Notes: a model not told the origin generated them from the sequence alone. A stretch of DNA of 64,000 bases from Curtobacterium sp. MCLR17_032 (GCF_003234795.2 NZ_CP126268.1:868001-932000); one strand, 5' to 3'; numbered from the stretch's first letter, positions 48,751-60,701 are shown. Made by a program: numbers and translations.

Positions 48751-49866
48751 ATGTCTGAACCGCTGCGTTCGTCGCCGCTCGAAGCCGCGCACGAAGCCGC
48801 CGGTGCCACGTTCACCGACTTCGCCGGCCACCGCATGCCGGTCCGCTACTCGTCCGACCTCGCCGAACACCACGCGGTGCGCGACGCGGCGGGCGTGTTC
48901 GACCTGTCGCACATGGCCGAGATCGGTGTGCAGGGGCCGGACGCCGTCCCGTACCTCGACGCGGCGCTCGCCGGGTCCTTCGGCGCGATGCCGGTCGGCC
49001 GGGCCAAGTACTCGCTGCTCCTGACCCCGGACGGCGGGATCCTCGACGACCTGGTCGTGTACCGCACCGGCGACGACGTGTTCCTCGTCGTGGCGAACGC
49101 CGGCAACCGGGACGTCGCCGTCCAGGCCATGCAGGAGCGGGCGGCCGGACACGACGTCACCGTCACGGACGACTCCGACCGGACCGCCCTCGTCGCGATC
49201 CAGGGTCCGGCGGCCGCAGGCACGCTCGACGACCTTGTCGTCACGGACCGCCTGCAGCCGGAGACCCCGCTCGACGAACTCCGCTACTACCGGGTCCTGC
49301 ACGCGCTCTTCGACGGCCGCGAGGTCCTCATCGCCCGCACCGGCTACACCGGCGAGGACGGCTTCGAGCTGTACTGCGACACCGACACCGCGCCGGCGAT
49401 CTGGGACGCCCTGCTCGCCGCCGGTGCCGAGCGCGGGGTCGTGCCCGCCGGACTCGCCGCCCGGGACACCCTCCGGCTCGAAGCGGGCATGCCGCTGTAC
49501 GGGCACGAGCTCGACACCTCGGTGCGCCCGGCTCAGGCCGGACTCGGTCGGGTCGTCGCCACCTCGGGCTCCTTCGTCGGGGACGCCGGTGTCGAGCCCG
49601 CCGCCGACGCCCGCGTGCTCGTCGGCATCACGATGGACGGCCGCCGTGCCGCTCGCGCCGGGTACGCCGTGCTCCGTGACGGTGTCGTCGTCGGCAGCGT
49701 CACGTCCGGCGCCCTGTCACCCACGCTCGGCCACCCCGTCGCGATGGCCTTCGTCGACCCGGACTGCGCCGACGGGGGACAGGTCCTCCACATCGACGTC
49801 CGCGGTACCGCCATCCCCGGAACCGTCACCGCTCTCCCCTTCTACCGTCGCGCTTCGAGAGGCTGA
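48751..49866 (+). CDS. gcvT: Glycine cleavage system T protein (aminomethyltransferase)
   Basis: Transfers the methylene group from the H-protein-bound aminomethyl intermediate to tetrahydrofolate and releases ammonia. 371 residues: [52 protein letters not shown] (folate contacts) and the C-terminal [24 protein letters not shown] barrel. ATG 48751 is chosen with AGGAG at 48736-48740. An upstream in-frame ATG at 48682 lies inside the second riboswitch aptamer and is not credible. First gene of gcvTHP. Confidence 0.96.
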   Translation: MSEPLRSSPLEAAHEAAGATFTDFAGHRMPVRYSSDLAEHHAVRDAAGVFDLSHMAEIGVQGPDAVPYLDAALAGSFGAMPVGRAKYSLLLTPDGGILDDLVVYRTGDDVFLVVANAGNRDVAVQAMQERAAGHDVTVTDDSDRTALVAIQGPAAAGTLDDLVVTDRLQPETPLDELRYYRVLHALFDGREVLIARTGYTGEDGFELYCDTDTAPAIWDALLAAGAERGVVPAGLAARDTLRLEAGMPLYGHELDTSVRPAQAGLGRVVATSGSFVGDAGVEPAADARVLVGITMDGRRAARAGYAVLRDGVVVGSVTSGALSPTLGHPVAMAFVDPDCADGGQVLHIDVRGTAIPGTVTALPFYRRASRG

Positions 49867-49871
49867 TCCCC

Positions 49872-50245
49872 ATGACCGACCAGACCGCACTGCAGTACAC
49901 CAAGGACCACGAGTGGATCCTCGTCGAGGGCGACGTCGTCACCGTCGGGATCACCGACCACGCGGCCGAACAGCTCGGTGACGTCGTCTACGTCGAGCTC
50001 CCCGCCGTGGGCACCACCACGACCGCCGGCGAACAGCTCGGCGAGATCGAGTCCACCAAGAGCGTCGGCGAGCTCTTCGCGCCGATCGAGGGCGAGGTCG
50101 TCGAGGTCAACGACGCCGTCGTCGCGACGCCCGACACCGTCAACCAGGACCCGTTCGGTGCCGGCTGGCTCGTCAAGCTCCGCGTCGAGGGCACGTCCTT
50201 CCCCGAGGACCTGATGGACCACGACACCTACCGGGCGTCCATCGC

Positions 50246-50249
<4 letters not shown>
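49872..50249 (+). CDS. gcvH: Glycine cleavage system H protein
   Basis: Lipoyl carrier protein shuttling the aminomethyl group between P, T and L proteins. 125 residues with the hammerhead lipoyl domain: [29 protein letters not shown], and the lipoylation site [11 protein letters not shown] (Lys near residue 64). ATG 49872 is five bases after gcvT. Its end overlaps the gcvP start (ATGA at 50246-50249). No lipoyl synthase or dihydrolipoamide dehydrogenase is in the window. Confidence 0.96.
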
Positions 50250-53179
<2,930 letters not shown>

Positions 53180-53227
53180 GACGCCAGCTGGCAGGCCGGC
53201 AGGCTGGCCAGCAGGTCGGCAGAGCAC

Positions 53228-53275
53228 GACGGACGGGAGGCCCGTGGCGGGATCGCCACGGGCCTCCCGTCCGTC
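53228..53275. terminator. GGACGGGAGGC-family palindrome ending the gcv operon
   Basis: 22-base perfect arms (53228-53249, 53254-53275) around GGAT, about 50 bases after gcvP. Confidence 0.8.
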
Positions 53276-53319
53276 TGTGGTGCGGTCGTCACGACCGACG
53301 ATCGCGCATCATGCGGGGT

Positions 53320-53345
53320 GGAGCGCTCCGAACGCAAGCGGTTGC
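53320..53345. promoter_or_regulatory. Two adjacent palindromes upstream of the ABC transporter (LacI-type operator candidates)
   Basis: GGAGCGCTCC (53320-53329) matches the core of CebR/CelR-type operators, and GCAAGCGGTTGC (53334-53345) fits the LacI-family consensus GCAAnCGnTTGC. They lie about 270 bases before the transporter start codon, so control is uncertain. Confidence 0.45.
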
Positions 53346-53443
53346 GGACAACACCTGTGGTTCACCCGGGCGTCACCTCCACGCTGCACGGACGTTGATG
53401 CAAACGCAACGGATCTGCGGCGCTCGGTCCCAGACGCGGGGAT

Positions 53444-53472
53444 GTTGCAGGATGCCGCAACGATCCTGCAAC
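53444..53472. promoter_or_regulatory. 10-bp-arm inverted repeat upstream of the ABC transporter promoter
   Basis: GTTGCAGGAT and ATCCTGCAAC are perfectly complementary around nine bases, about 60 bases upstream of the -10 box. Possible repressor or activator site, or a hairpin. Confidence 0.45.
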
Positions 53473-53530
53473 TTGGTTTCGGGCGTGTAACCGATGGGCC
53501 CAGGGTTTGGTCGGTCCTCTCTGCACTGCC

Positions 53531-53536
53531 TACAGT
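53531..53536 (+). promoter_or_regulatory. -10 box (TACAGT) of the peptide ABC transporter operon
   Basis: TACAGT would start transcription near 53543, giving a leader of about 60 bases. Confidence 0.55.
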
Positions 53537-53601
53537 TCAGGAGTCAAACGTGCCGGGAGGGACCTCTGTGCCCGGCGCGTCCCATGCACCAGGAGGAACT
53601 C

Positions 53602-55242
53602 TTGATCAAGAAGCGCGCTGGGCTCACTGCCCTCGCCGTGCTCGGGGCCACAGCAATTGCCCTGACCGGCTGCTCCGGCAACGGTGGCGGAAGCGGCTCG
53701 GGCTCCGGCTCCGGCTCCGGTTCGGCCAACGCCGCCGGCATCGTCACCACGAACGGCAGCGAACCGCAGAACCCGCTCATCCCGTCGAACACCACCGAGA
53801 CCGGTGGCGGCAAGATCATCACGTCGCTGTTCGATGGTCTGTTCACCTACGACGCCGACGGCAAGCCGGTGAAGGAACTCGCCAAGAACGTCGAGACCAC
53901 CGACTCGAAGACCTTCGACATCACGATCAACTCGGGGTGGAAGTTCACCAACGGCGAGGCGATCACCGCCGAGTCCTTCACGAAGGCGTGGAACTGGGCA
54001 GCCCAGAAGTCCAACGCCCAGGGCGCGAGCTACTTCTTCGAGAACATCGAGGGCTACGACGCCGACAAGGACTCCGAGCTCACCGGCCTCAAGGTCAAGA
54101 GCGACGACGAGTTCACGGTGACGCTGAAGTCGGCGCAGTCGGACTTCCCGCTGTCGCTCGGCTACAACGCCTTCGTGCCGCTCCCCTCGGTCTTCTACAA
54201 GGACACGAAGGCCTTCGGTGAGAACCCGATCGGCAACGGTCCGTACAAGCTCGACGGCAAGAGCGCCTGGACGCACAACCAGGACATCAAGCTCGTCACG
54301 AACAAGGACTACCAGGGCAAGCGCAAGCCGAAGAACGGTGGTCTGACGATCACGTTCTACACGTCCCAGGACACTGCGTACTCCGACGCCCAGGGCGGCA
54401 ACCTCGACGTCCTCGACGCCGTGCCGGACGCCGCGTTCTCGACCTACAAGTCGGACTTCCCCGACTCGAACGTCAACCAGGCCGCCGCGATCTTCCAGGC
54501 GATCTACCTGCCCTACTACCTGGACCACTGGAAGGGCGAAGAGGGCAAGCTCCGTCGCGAGGCGGTCTCCCTGTCGATCAACCGCAAGCAGATCACCAAC
54601 AAGATCTTCCAGGGCACCCGTACCCCGGCCAAGGACTTCACCTCGCCGGTGATCGACGGCTGGACCGCGGACCTCAAGGGCTCCGACGTCCTCGACTACA
54701 ACAAGTCGGAGGCCAAGAAGCTGTGGAAGCAGGCCGACGACATCTCGCCGTACAACGACACGCTCACCATCGCGTACAACGCTGACGGTGGACACGAGGC
54801 CTGGGTCACCGCGGTGACCAACTCGATCTCCAGCACGCTGGGCATCAAGGCCGAGGGCAAGGCCCTCCCGACGTTCGCCGAGGCGCTCGCGCTGCAGACG
54901 GACGACAAGCTCACGGGCGGTAGCCGCACCGGTTGGCAGGCCGACTACCCGTCGCTGTACAACTTCCTCGGCCCGACCATGGGCAAGGGCTCGTCGAACA
55001 ACTACTCGCGCTACGACTCGTCCGAGTACAACGAGCTGCTCGCCAAGGGCCGTTCGGCCTCGTCCGTCGAAGAGGGCAACAAGTTCTTCGACCAGGCTCA
55101 GGAGCTGCTGCTCAAGGACCTGCCCGAGATCCCGCTCTGGTACTCCAACGTGACCGGTGTCTGGTCTGCAGACAACGTGAAGAACGTCAAGTTCGGTTGG
55201 GACTCCGTCCCGCTGTACTACGACGTCGAGGTCACCAAGTAA
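53602..55242 (+). CDS. Family-5 extracellular solute-binding lipoprotein (oligopeptide type)
   Basis: Binding protein of a peptide/opine/nickel-type ABC importer, 546 residues. A signal peptide KKRAGLTALAVLGATAIAL ends in the lipobox LTGC, so the mature protein is lipid-anchored outside. A Gly/Ser linker ((GS)n) follows. SLFDGLFTYDADGKPV, YYLDHWKGEEGKLRREAVSLS and IPLWYSNVTGVW are typical of the OppA-like ABC family. TTG at 53602 is chosen because AGGAGG lies 9 bases upstream and the signal peptide follows at once; an ATG at 53494 would add 36 unlikely residues. Substrate not readable. Confidence 0.88.
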   Translation: MIKKRAGLTALAVLGATAIALTGCSGNGGGSGSGSGSGSGSANAAGIVTTNGSEPQNPLIPSNTTETGGGKIITSLFDGLFTYDADGKPVKELAKNVETTDSKTFDITINSGWKFTNGEAITAESFTKAWNWAAQKSNAQGASYFFENIEGYDADKDSELTGLKVKSDDEFTVTLKSAQSDFPLSLGYNAFVPLPSVFYKDTKAFGENPIGNGPYKLDGKSAWTHNQDIKLVTNKDYQGKRKPKNGGLTITFYTSQDTAYSDAQGGNLDVLDAVPDAAFSTYKSDFPDSNVNQAAAIFQAIYLPYYLDHWKGEEGKLRREAVSLSINRKQITNKIFQGTRTPAKDFTSPVIDGWTADLKGSDVLDYNKSEAKKLWKQADDISPYNDTLTIAYNADGGHEAWVTAVTNSISSTLGIKAEGKALPTFAEALALQTDDKLTGGSRTGWQADYPSLYNFLGPTMGKGSSNNYSRYDSSEYNELLAKGRSASSVEEGNKFFDQAQELLLKDLPEIPLWYSNVTGVWSADNVKNVKFGWDSVPLYYDVEVTK

Positions 55243-55300
55243 CACTCGGTCTCCTCGGAGACACATCGCGGACAGGTATCCTGCTCCGCGGCCAACCGGA

Positions 55301-55334
55301 CGGGGGTTCGGGGACCACGGTCCCCGAGCCCCCG
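55301..55334 (+). terminator. Intercistronic hairpin after the binding-protein gene
   Basis: 16-base arms (55301-55316, 55319-55334) pair with one G.U and almost no loop. It lies in the 230-base gap before the permease, as expected of an attenuator that keeps the binding protein in excess. No gene is seen in the gap. Confidence 0.65.
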
Positions 55335-55472
55335 TACCACGGCGGTCAACACCTTCCCCCACGAACGCGGGCGCCGCCGCCCGCACCGGACACCCGTGCC
55401 GACCCTCGGACCGTCCACCCCTCACGACATGAACCTGAACGACATGCGCGCTGTGAACCAGGCAGGGATCTG

Positions 55473-56402
55473 ATGCTCTGGTACCTCGGCAAGCGCCTCC
55501 TGCAGCTCATCCCCGTCTTCTTCGGGGCCACGTTCCTCATCTACTTCATGGTGTTCTCGTTGCCCGGGGACCCCGTCGCCGCACTGTTCGGCGACCGCCA
55601 GCCGTCACCGCAGGTGATCGAGGCGATCCGGCAGCAGTACAACCTCGACAAGCCCTTCTTCGTCCAGTACCTGCTCTGGGTCGGCGGCCTGTTCCGCGGT
55701 GACCTCGGCACGACGTTCTCGGGCCTGCCGGTCAGCCAGCAGCTCGCAGCGGCGTTCCCGATCACCGCGCGCCTGGCGATCCTGTCGCTCGTCTTCGAGG
55801 CCGTCGCCGGCATCGTCGTCGGTGTCATCGCCGGTCTCCGCAAGGGCAAGCTGTTCGACGCGACGGCCCTCGTCGTCTCGCTGCTGCTCATCTCGGTGCC
55901 GACCTTCGTCGTCGGGTTCCTGCTGCAGTACGTCCTCGGCATCAACCTCGGGCTGTTCCGCGTGACGGTCTCCGGCCAGGCGCCCTGGTCGGAGCTCGTG
56001 CTGCCCGCCATCGTGCTGGCCTCGGTGTCGTTCGCGTACATCGTCCGACTGACCCGCGCGAGCGTCGCCGAGAACATGAGCGCCGACTTCGTGCGGACCG
56101 CGACCGCGAAGGGCCTGTCCCGCCGGCGCGTCGTCGGGGTGCACATCTTCCGTAACTCGCTGATCCCGGTCGTGACCTACCTGGGTGTCGACATCGGCAA
56201 CCTGATGGTCGGCGCGATCGTGACCGAGGGCATCTTCAACATCCACGGTGTGGGTGGCACGGTGTTCCAGGCCGTCAAGCTCGGCGAAGGCCCCACGGTG
56301 GTCTCCTTCGTCGCCGTGATGGTCATCATCTTCATGCTCGCCAACCTCCTGGTCGACCTGCTGTACGCCGTCCTGGACCCGAGGATCCGTTATGCCAAGT
56401 AA
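55473..56402 (+). CDS. ABC transporter permease (OppB/DppB type)
   Basis: First membrane subunit, 309 residues, six helices. The start MLWYLGKRLLQLIPVFFGAT and LPGDPVAALFG match the OppB/DppB type. The EAA loop (RTATAKGLSRRRVVGVHIFRNS, read in two parts) contacts the ATPase. GVDIGNLMVGAIVTEGIF is the conserved late helix. ATG 55473; the preceding AGGCAGGG may serve as ribosome-binding site. Overlaps the next gene by 11 bases. Confidence 0.93.
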   Translation: MLWYLGKRLLQLIPVFFGATFLIYFMVFSLPGDPVAALFGDRQPSPQVIEAIRQQYNLDKPFFVQYLLWVGGLFRGDLGTTFSGLPVSQQLAAAFPITARLAILSLVFEAVAGIVVGVIAGLRKGKLFDATALVVSLLLISVPTFVVGFLLQYVLGINLGLFRVTVSGQAPWSELVLPAIVLASVSFAYIVRLTRASVAENMSADFVRTATAKGLSRRRVVGVHIFRNSLIPVVTYLGVDIGNLMVGAIVTEGIFNIHGVGGTVFQAVKLGEGPTVVSFVAVMVIIFMLANLLVDLLYAVLDPRIRYAK

Positions 56403-57342
56403 CACCGAACCCCGCTCGGCGACGCACTACGTCGCGCCGATCGAGGAGACTCCGCTCCTGGCGGTCGACCAGGTCAACGAGGACGAGAAGACCCGTTCGC
56501 TGTGGACCGACGCGTGGGAGTCCATGCGCCGCCGTCCCACGTTCTGGATCTCGTCGATCCTCATCCTGCTGATCATCGTCGTCGCGATCGCACCCGGGCT
56601 GTTCACCCACCTGGACCCGCGTGCCGCGAACCTCAACGACAGCAACGAGGGTCCGCGCGCCGGCCACCTGCTCGGCTTCACGCGTCAGGGCTACGACGTG
56701 TACGCCCGCGTCATCTGGGGCGCGCAGAACTCGCTCATCGTCGGCCTGCTCGCGACCGTGCTCGTCACGATCGTCGGCATCGTGATCGGTGCCCTCGCCG
56801 GGTTCTACGGCGGCTGGCTCGACACGATCGTCTCCCGCATCGGTGACGTGTTCTTCTCGATCCCGACCGTCCTCGGTGCGATCGTCATCATGTCGGTGGT
56901 GCCCGCGCGGAACGCCGTGACGGTGTCGCTCGTGCTCGCCGTCTTCGCCTGGCCGCAGATCGCGCGCATCATGCGCGGTGCCGTGCTCAGTGCGAAGCAG
57001 GCCGACTACGTGACCGCGTCCGCGGCGCTCGGCGTCAGCCGGTTCACCACGCTGGTGCGCCACGTCATCCCGAACTCGCTGGCACCGGTCATCGTCGTCG
57101 CGACGGTCTCGCTCGGCACGTTCATCGTCGCCGAGGCGACCCTGTCGTTCCTCGGCATCGGTCTGCCGCCGTCGGCACTCAGCTGGGGCCTCGACATCGG
57201 AGCCGCGCAGTCGTCGATCCGCACCAGCCCGTCGACGATCTTCTGGCCCTCCGCCGCCCTGTCCATCACCGTGCTCGCGTTCCTCCTCCTCGGTGACGTG
57301 GTCCGCGACGCACTCGACCCGAAGGCGAGGGCCCGCCGATGA
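56392..57342 (+). CDS. ABC transporter permease (OppC/DppC type)
   Basis: Second membrane subunit, 316 residues. A 60-residue cytoplasmic N-terminus precedes six helices. RRRPTFWISSILILLIIVVA (N-terminal OppC domain), GRTRQGYD-like GFTRQGYDVYARVIWGAQNS, GFYGGWLDTIVSRIGDVFFSIP and the EAA loop (AASALGVSRFTTLVRHVIPNS-like) are all present. It starts 11 bases inside the previous gene and overlaps the ATPase gene by four bases (ATGA). Confidence 0.93.
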   Translation: MPSNTEPRSATHYVAPIEETPLLAVDQVNEDEKTRSLWTDAWESMRRRPTFWISSILILLIIVVAIAPGLFTHLDPRAANLNDSNEGPRAGHLLGFTRQGYDVYARVIWGAQNSLIVGLLATVLVTIVGIVIGALAGFYGGWLDTIVSRIGDVFFSIPTVLGAIVIMSVVPARNAVTVSLVLAVFAWPQIARIMRGAVLSAKQADYVTASAALGVSRFTTLVRHVIPNSLAPVIVVATVSLGTFIVAEATLSFLGIGLPPSALSWGLDIGAAQSSIRTSPSTIFWPSAALSITVLAFLLLGDVVRDALDPKARARR

Positions 57343-59081
57343 GCGAGACACTCACCTCGCCGAACGCCAAGGCGTCCGGCACCCCCGGCGCCCCGCTGCT
57401 GGAGATCACCGACCTGCACGTCGGGTTCAAGACGCAGAGCGGTCTCGTGCAGGCCGTCCGCGGCGTGAACATGACCCTCGAGCAGGGCGAGCGCCTGGCC
57501 ATCGTGGGGGAGTCCGGTTCGGGCAAGTCCACCAGTGCCCAGGCGATCATCAAGCTGCTCCCCGGCACCGGCCAGATCACCGGCGGCTCGATCAAGCTGA
57601 ACGGGCGCGAGCTCGTCGGCATGAACGAGAAGCAGATGGCCGAGATCCGCGGCACCGAGATCGGGTACGTCCCCCAGGACCCGATGTCGAACCTCAACCC
57701 GCTCTGGAAGATCGGGTTCCAGGTCGAAGAGGCCATCAAGGCGAACGGCATGGCGACCGGCAAGTCCGCGATCCGTGCCCGCGCGATCGAGGTCCTGCAG
57801 GAGGCCGGACTCGGTGACGCCGAGAGCCGCCTCAAGCAGTACCCGCACGAGTTCTCCGGCGGCATGCGCCAGCGCGTGCTCATCGGTATCGGTCTGTCGA
57901 GCCGCCCGAAGCTGCTCATCGCCGACGAGCCGACCTCGGCCCTCGACGTCACCGTGCAGCGCGTCATCCTCGACCACCTCGAGAGCCTGACGCGTGACTT
58001 CGGCACCTCCGTCCTGTTCATCACCCACGACCTCGGCCTCGCCGCCGAGCGCGCGGAGAAGCTCGTGGTGATGTACAAGGGCCAGGTCGTCGAGGCCGGT
58101 CCGTCGAAGGAGATCCTGGCGAACCCGCAGCACCCGTACACGCAGCGTCTCGTGGCCGCGGCACCGTCGCTCGCCAGCCGTCGCATCCAGTCGAAGGTGC
58201 AGCACCAGTCCGTCGCGATCGCCGACAGCGGCAGCGAGGACGACGAACTCCTGGCCCGCGCCCACGCTCGTGAGAGCGCGCCGGCGAAGGACCTGATCAT
58301 CGTCAAGGACCTGCAGAAGGTCTACAAGCTGCGTGGTCAGGGCATCGCGACCCGCGAGCTGAAGGCCGTCGACGGCGTCTCGTTCGCGATCCCGAAGGGC
58401 ACCACCACGGCGCTCGTCGGCGAGTCCGGTTCGGGCAAGTCCACCGTCGCGAAGCTCGTCCTGCAGCTCGAGTCGATCACGTCCGGGTCGGTGCAGTTCG
58501 ACGGCATCGACATCGGCGCGCTCAAGGGCAAGGACCTGTTCGACTTCCGTCGTCGCGTCCAGCCCGTGTTCCAGGACCCGTACGGCTCGCTGGACCCGAT
58601 GTACAACGTCGGGAACACGATCGCCGAGCCGCTCAGCACGCACAAGGTCGGCGACAAGGCCTCGCGTCGCGCCCGGGTGCTCGAGCTGCTCGACCAGGTG
58701 GCCCTGCCGAAGTCGATGGTCAACCGGTACCCGAGCGAGCTGTCCGGTGGGCAGCGACAGCGCATCGCCGTCGCACGCGCCCTGGCGCTCAAGCCCGAGG
58801 TCATCGTCCTCGACGAGGCGGTGTCCGCCCTCGACGTGCTCGTGCAGGGCCAGATCCTGGACCTGCTCACGGAGCTGCAGTCGGAGCTCGGCCTGACCTA
58901 CCTGTTCATCACCCACGACCTGGCGGTCGTCCGGCTCGTCGCCGACAACGTGTGCGTGATGCGCAAGGGCCAGATCGTCGAGAAGGCGACGACCGACGAG
59001 GTCTTCGCCAACCCGCGTGAGCAGTACACGAAGGACCTACTGGCCGCCATCCCCGGCGCCGGCTTCGAGTTCGGTCGCTGA
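57339..59081 (+). CDS. Fused double ABC ATPase (OppD-OppF type)
   Basis: Energy-coupling subunit with both nucleotide-binding domains in one 580-residue chain. Domain 1 (residues about 20-290): Walker A GESGSGKST, signature FSGGMRQRV, Walker B LLIADEPTSALD. Domain 2 (about 310-575): Walker A GESGSGKST, signature LSGGQRQRI, Walker B VIVLDEAVSALD. Both carry the C-terminal HPYTQRL/REQYTKDLL oligopeptide-type region. The first Walker B ends DEPTSALD but the second DEAVSALD, a common variant. The operon is complete and ends in a hairpin 20 bases downstream. Confidence 0.95.
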   Translation: MSETLTSPNAKASGTPGAPLLEITDLHVGFKTQSGLVQAVRGVNMTLEQGERLAIVGESGSGKSTSAQAIIKLLPGTGQITGGSIKLNGRELVGMNEKQMAEIRGTEIGYVPQDPMSNLNPLWKIGFQVEEAIKANGMATGKSAIRARAIEVLQEAGLGDAESRLKQYPHEFSGGMRQRVLIGIGLSSRPKLLIADEPTSALDVTVQRVILDHLESLTRDFGTSVLFITHDLGLAAERAEKLVVMYKGQVVEAGPSKEILANPQHPYTQRLVAAAPSLASRRIQSKVQHQSVAIADSGSEDDELLARAHARESAPAKDLIIVKDLQKVYKLRGQGIATRELKAVDGVSFAIPKGTTTALVGESGSGKSTVAKLVLQLESITSGSVQFDGIDIGALKGKDLFDFRRRVQPVFQDPYGSLDPMYNVGNTIAEPLSTHKVGDKASRRARVLELLDQVALPKSMVNRYPSELSGGQRQRIAVARALALKPEVIVLDEAVSALDVLVQGQILDLLTELQSELGLTYLFITHDLAVVRLVADNVCVMRKGQIVEKATTDEVFANPREQYTKDLLAAIPGAGFEFGR

Positions 59082-59100
59082 CCCGCACCACCAGCGACAC

Positions 59101-59140
59101 ACGGAACGCGCCGCCCCGGCTCCGGGACGGCGCGTTCCGT
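59101..59140. terminator. Hairpin terminator of the ABC transporter operon
   Basis: ACGGAACGCGCCG (59101-59113) pairs with CGGCGCGTTCCGT (59128-59140), with an inner CCCGG-CT-CCGGG stem. It has the same ACGGAACG start as the hairpin at 40056. Confidence 0.8.
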
Positions 59141-59204
59141 CGTTGCGGGCGGCCGGACGGGAGGCACTGCCCGCGTCGCGCAGGACGGCACTGGTCCGAC
59201 CTCA

Positions 59205-59276
59205 GGCTGCGCCGGGGGTGGCGTGCTGCGCCGGGCTGCGCCGGGCTGCGCCGGGGGTGGCGGGCTGCGCCGGGCT
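59205..59276. repeat. CTGCGCCGGG tandem repeat
   Basis: Five copies of CTGCGCCGGG, some separated by GGTGGCG. Low-complexity sequence between convergent genes; the 59141-59290 stretch has no gene. Confidence 0.7.
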
Positions 59277-59290
59277 CCGTCAGGAGCGGA

Positions 59291-59890
59291 TCAGAGGCGT
59301 GCGCCGGCCATGCTGCCGGCGATGCCCAGGACGACGAGGGCGACGACCGCCCAGCCGTGCACGCGGTGGACGATCGGTGCAGCCGTCACGGTCGCCGGGG
59401 GAGCGCCGTCGTACTCGAGCGGTGCGGGCACCCGCGCACGCATCTCGTCGGCCGCAGCGGCGACGGTGACCGGCACCGTGCCTCCCGGCCGTTCGAGGGC
59501 GAGCCGTGCCGTCGGCCGCGGCGCGATCCAGACCCGCTGCTCACCCTGGTCGGTGACGACCTCGAGGCCGTACTTCGACCGCACGTCCTGCACGCGCCGC
59601 CAGGCGAAGCGGGTGGTCCGGCGGACGTCGACCACGACCAGCTCGTCCTCGGTCAGTTCGATGCGCGGACGCCAGAGGACCACCCAGGCGAACCAGGCGG
59701 TGAAGAGGGACGGCACCGGCACCAGCAACGCGGCGCGGAGGCCGTTCGTGAGGAGTCCGATGACGACGAGTGCGACCGCCACGACCCAGAGGGCGACGGC
59801 GAAGCGTCGGAGGTTCGTCGCGACGATCCGGACGGGCTCGGTCGGCCGGACGGGCACGGTCGGCCGGACGGGCGCGGTCGGTTCGGGCAT
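59291..59890 (-). CDS. PH-domain membrane protein
   Basis: A 199-residue protein with two central transmembrane helices (about residues 30-48 and 55-72, FAVALWVVAVALVVIGLLT and LLVPVPSLFTAWFAWVVLW), a bacterial PH-like domain (RIELTEDELVVVDVRRTTRFAWRRVQDVRSKYGLEV, in pieces) and a third helix at the end (GWAVVALVVLGIAG). The N-terminus carries a PVRPT repeat. Actinobacterial membrane proteins of this kind have no firm function. ATG 59890 is leaderless with TAGGCT seven bases upstream. Confidence 0.78.
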   Translation of the reverse strand: MPEPTAPVRPTVPVRPTEPVRIVATNLRRFAVALWVVAVALVVIGLLTNGLRAALLVPVPSLFTAWFAWVVLWRPRIELTEDELVVVDVRRTTRFAWRRVQDVRSKYGLEVVTDQGEQRVWIAPRPTARLALERPGGTVPVTVAAAADEMRARVPAPLEYDGAPPATVTAAPIVHRVHGWAVVALVVLGIAGSMAGARL

Positions 59891-59897
59891 GGGGGCA

Positions 59898-59903
59898 AGC
59901 CTA
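59898..59903 (-). promoter_or_regulatory. Leaderless -10 box (TAGGCT) for the PH-domain gene
   Basis: TAGGCT on the minus strand ends seven bases before the ATG at 59890. Confidence 0.6.
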
Positions 59904-59932
59904 GGAGACGGCAGGTGCCCGATCGACGAGAG

Positions 59933-60012
59933 CGCCTCTCCGGGACCACCCACCGAGCGGACCAGACAGGCCGAGCGCGTACCGGCAGGAGACCCGATGT
60001 CCCGGAGAGGCG
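59933..60012. repeat. Long-range inverted repeat downstream of the peroxiredoxin gene
   Basis: CGCCTCTCCGGGAC (59933-59946) and GTCCCGGAGAGGCG (59999-60012) are perfectly complementary across 52 bases. Possibly part of a terminator or a structured RNA 3' region. Confidence 0.5.
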
Positions 60013-60068
60013 AACCCGGAGGTCTCAGGGCGTCCATCGTCACCCCGTCGGCCGCTCCTGTCAACGCC

Positions 60069-60548
60069 TCATTCGACGAGGAGCTCGATCTGGGCCCGGA
60101 TGACCTCGGCGCGCGGGAAGCGGAGGCCGACCAGGCCGACGTGCCGCCACCGCACCAGGCCGTCCGGACCGATCACGAAGACCGATCGACGGAGTCCCAG
60201 CCCGGGCACGTGCACGCCGTAGGCCCGGACGACGTCGCCGGCGACGTCGGAGAGGAGGGGGAACGACAGCGAGGCGTTCCGGGCGAAGCCCTCGTGCGAG
60301 TCGAGGCCCTGCGGGCTGATGCCCCAGACCACGGCACCCAGGTCGCGGAAGTCGTCGAGCTCCTGCTGGTACGAGCACAGTTGTGCGGTGCAGACGGGGG
60401 TGGCGTCGCCGGGGTAGAAGGCGAGCACCACCGGGCGACCGAGTTCGGCGGTGAGTGCGTACTCTGCGTCGGTGCGCACGCCGTCGCGGACGATCATGCC
60501 GGGGAGGGTGAAGTCCGGCGCCGCGGTGCCCGTCTCGGGGATGGCCAT
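60069..60548 (-). CDS. Peroxiredoxin (BCP/PrxQ type)
   Basis: Thiol peroxidase of 159 residues. GTAAPDFTLPG is the family start, VVLAFYPGDATPVCTAQLC holds the peroxidatic Cys (TPVC) and a second Cys five residues later, the resolving position of PrxQ/BCP proteins. GISPQGLDSHEGFA and FVIGPDGLVRWRHVG follow. The T-P-V-C form replaces the more usual T-P-G-C. ATG 60548 is leaderless with TACTGT six bases upstream. Likely a monocistronic peroxide defence gene. Confidence 0.92.
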   Translation of the reverse strand: MAIPETGTAAPDFTLPGMIVRDGVRTDAEYALTAELGRPVVLAFYPGDATPVCTAQLCSYQQELDDFRDLGAVVWGISPQGLDSHEGFARNASLSFPLLSDVAGDVVRAYGVHVPGLGLRRSVFVIGPDGLVRWRHVGLVGLRFPRAEVIRAQIELLVE

Positions 60549-60554
60549 GGGGCA

Positions 60555-60560
60555 ACAGTA
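60555..60560 (-). promoter_or_regulatory. Leaderless -10 box (TACTGT) for the peroxiredoxin gene
   Basis: TACTGT on the minus strand ends six bases before the ATG at 60548. Confidence 0.6.
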
Positions 60561-60653
60561 CGGTCCGCGCAGTCGATGTGACGGGGACCGCACCGTCTGT
60601 GTCCTGCGAGAGCGCACACCGGCTGGCCGAAGACGCACGGTTCCGGACGCACG

Positions 60654-60682
60654 GAGGGCCGGACGCAACGCGTCCGGCCCTC
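60654..60682. terminator. Hairpin terminator after the second binding-protein gene
   Basis: GAGGGCCGGACGC (60654-60666) pairs with GCGTCCGGCCCTC (60670-60682) around three bases, 20 bases after the minus-strand gene's stop. Confidence 0.75.
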
Positions 60683-60701
60683 GGTGTCTGTCCGTCGGTG
60701 G

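Noticed and set aside
53530..55425. An open minus-strand frame of 631 codons over the binding-protein gene
   Set aside because: The plus strand has a lipobox and family-5 motifs; the antisense product has none.
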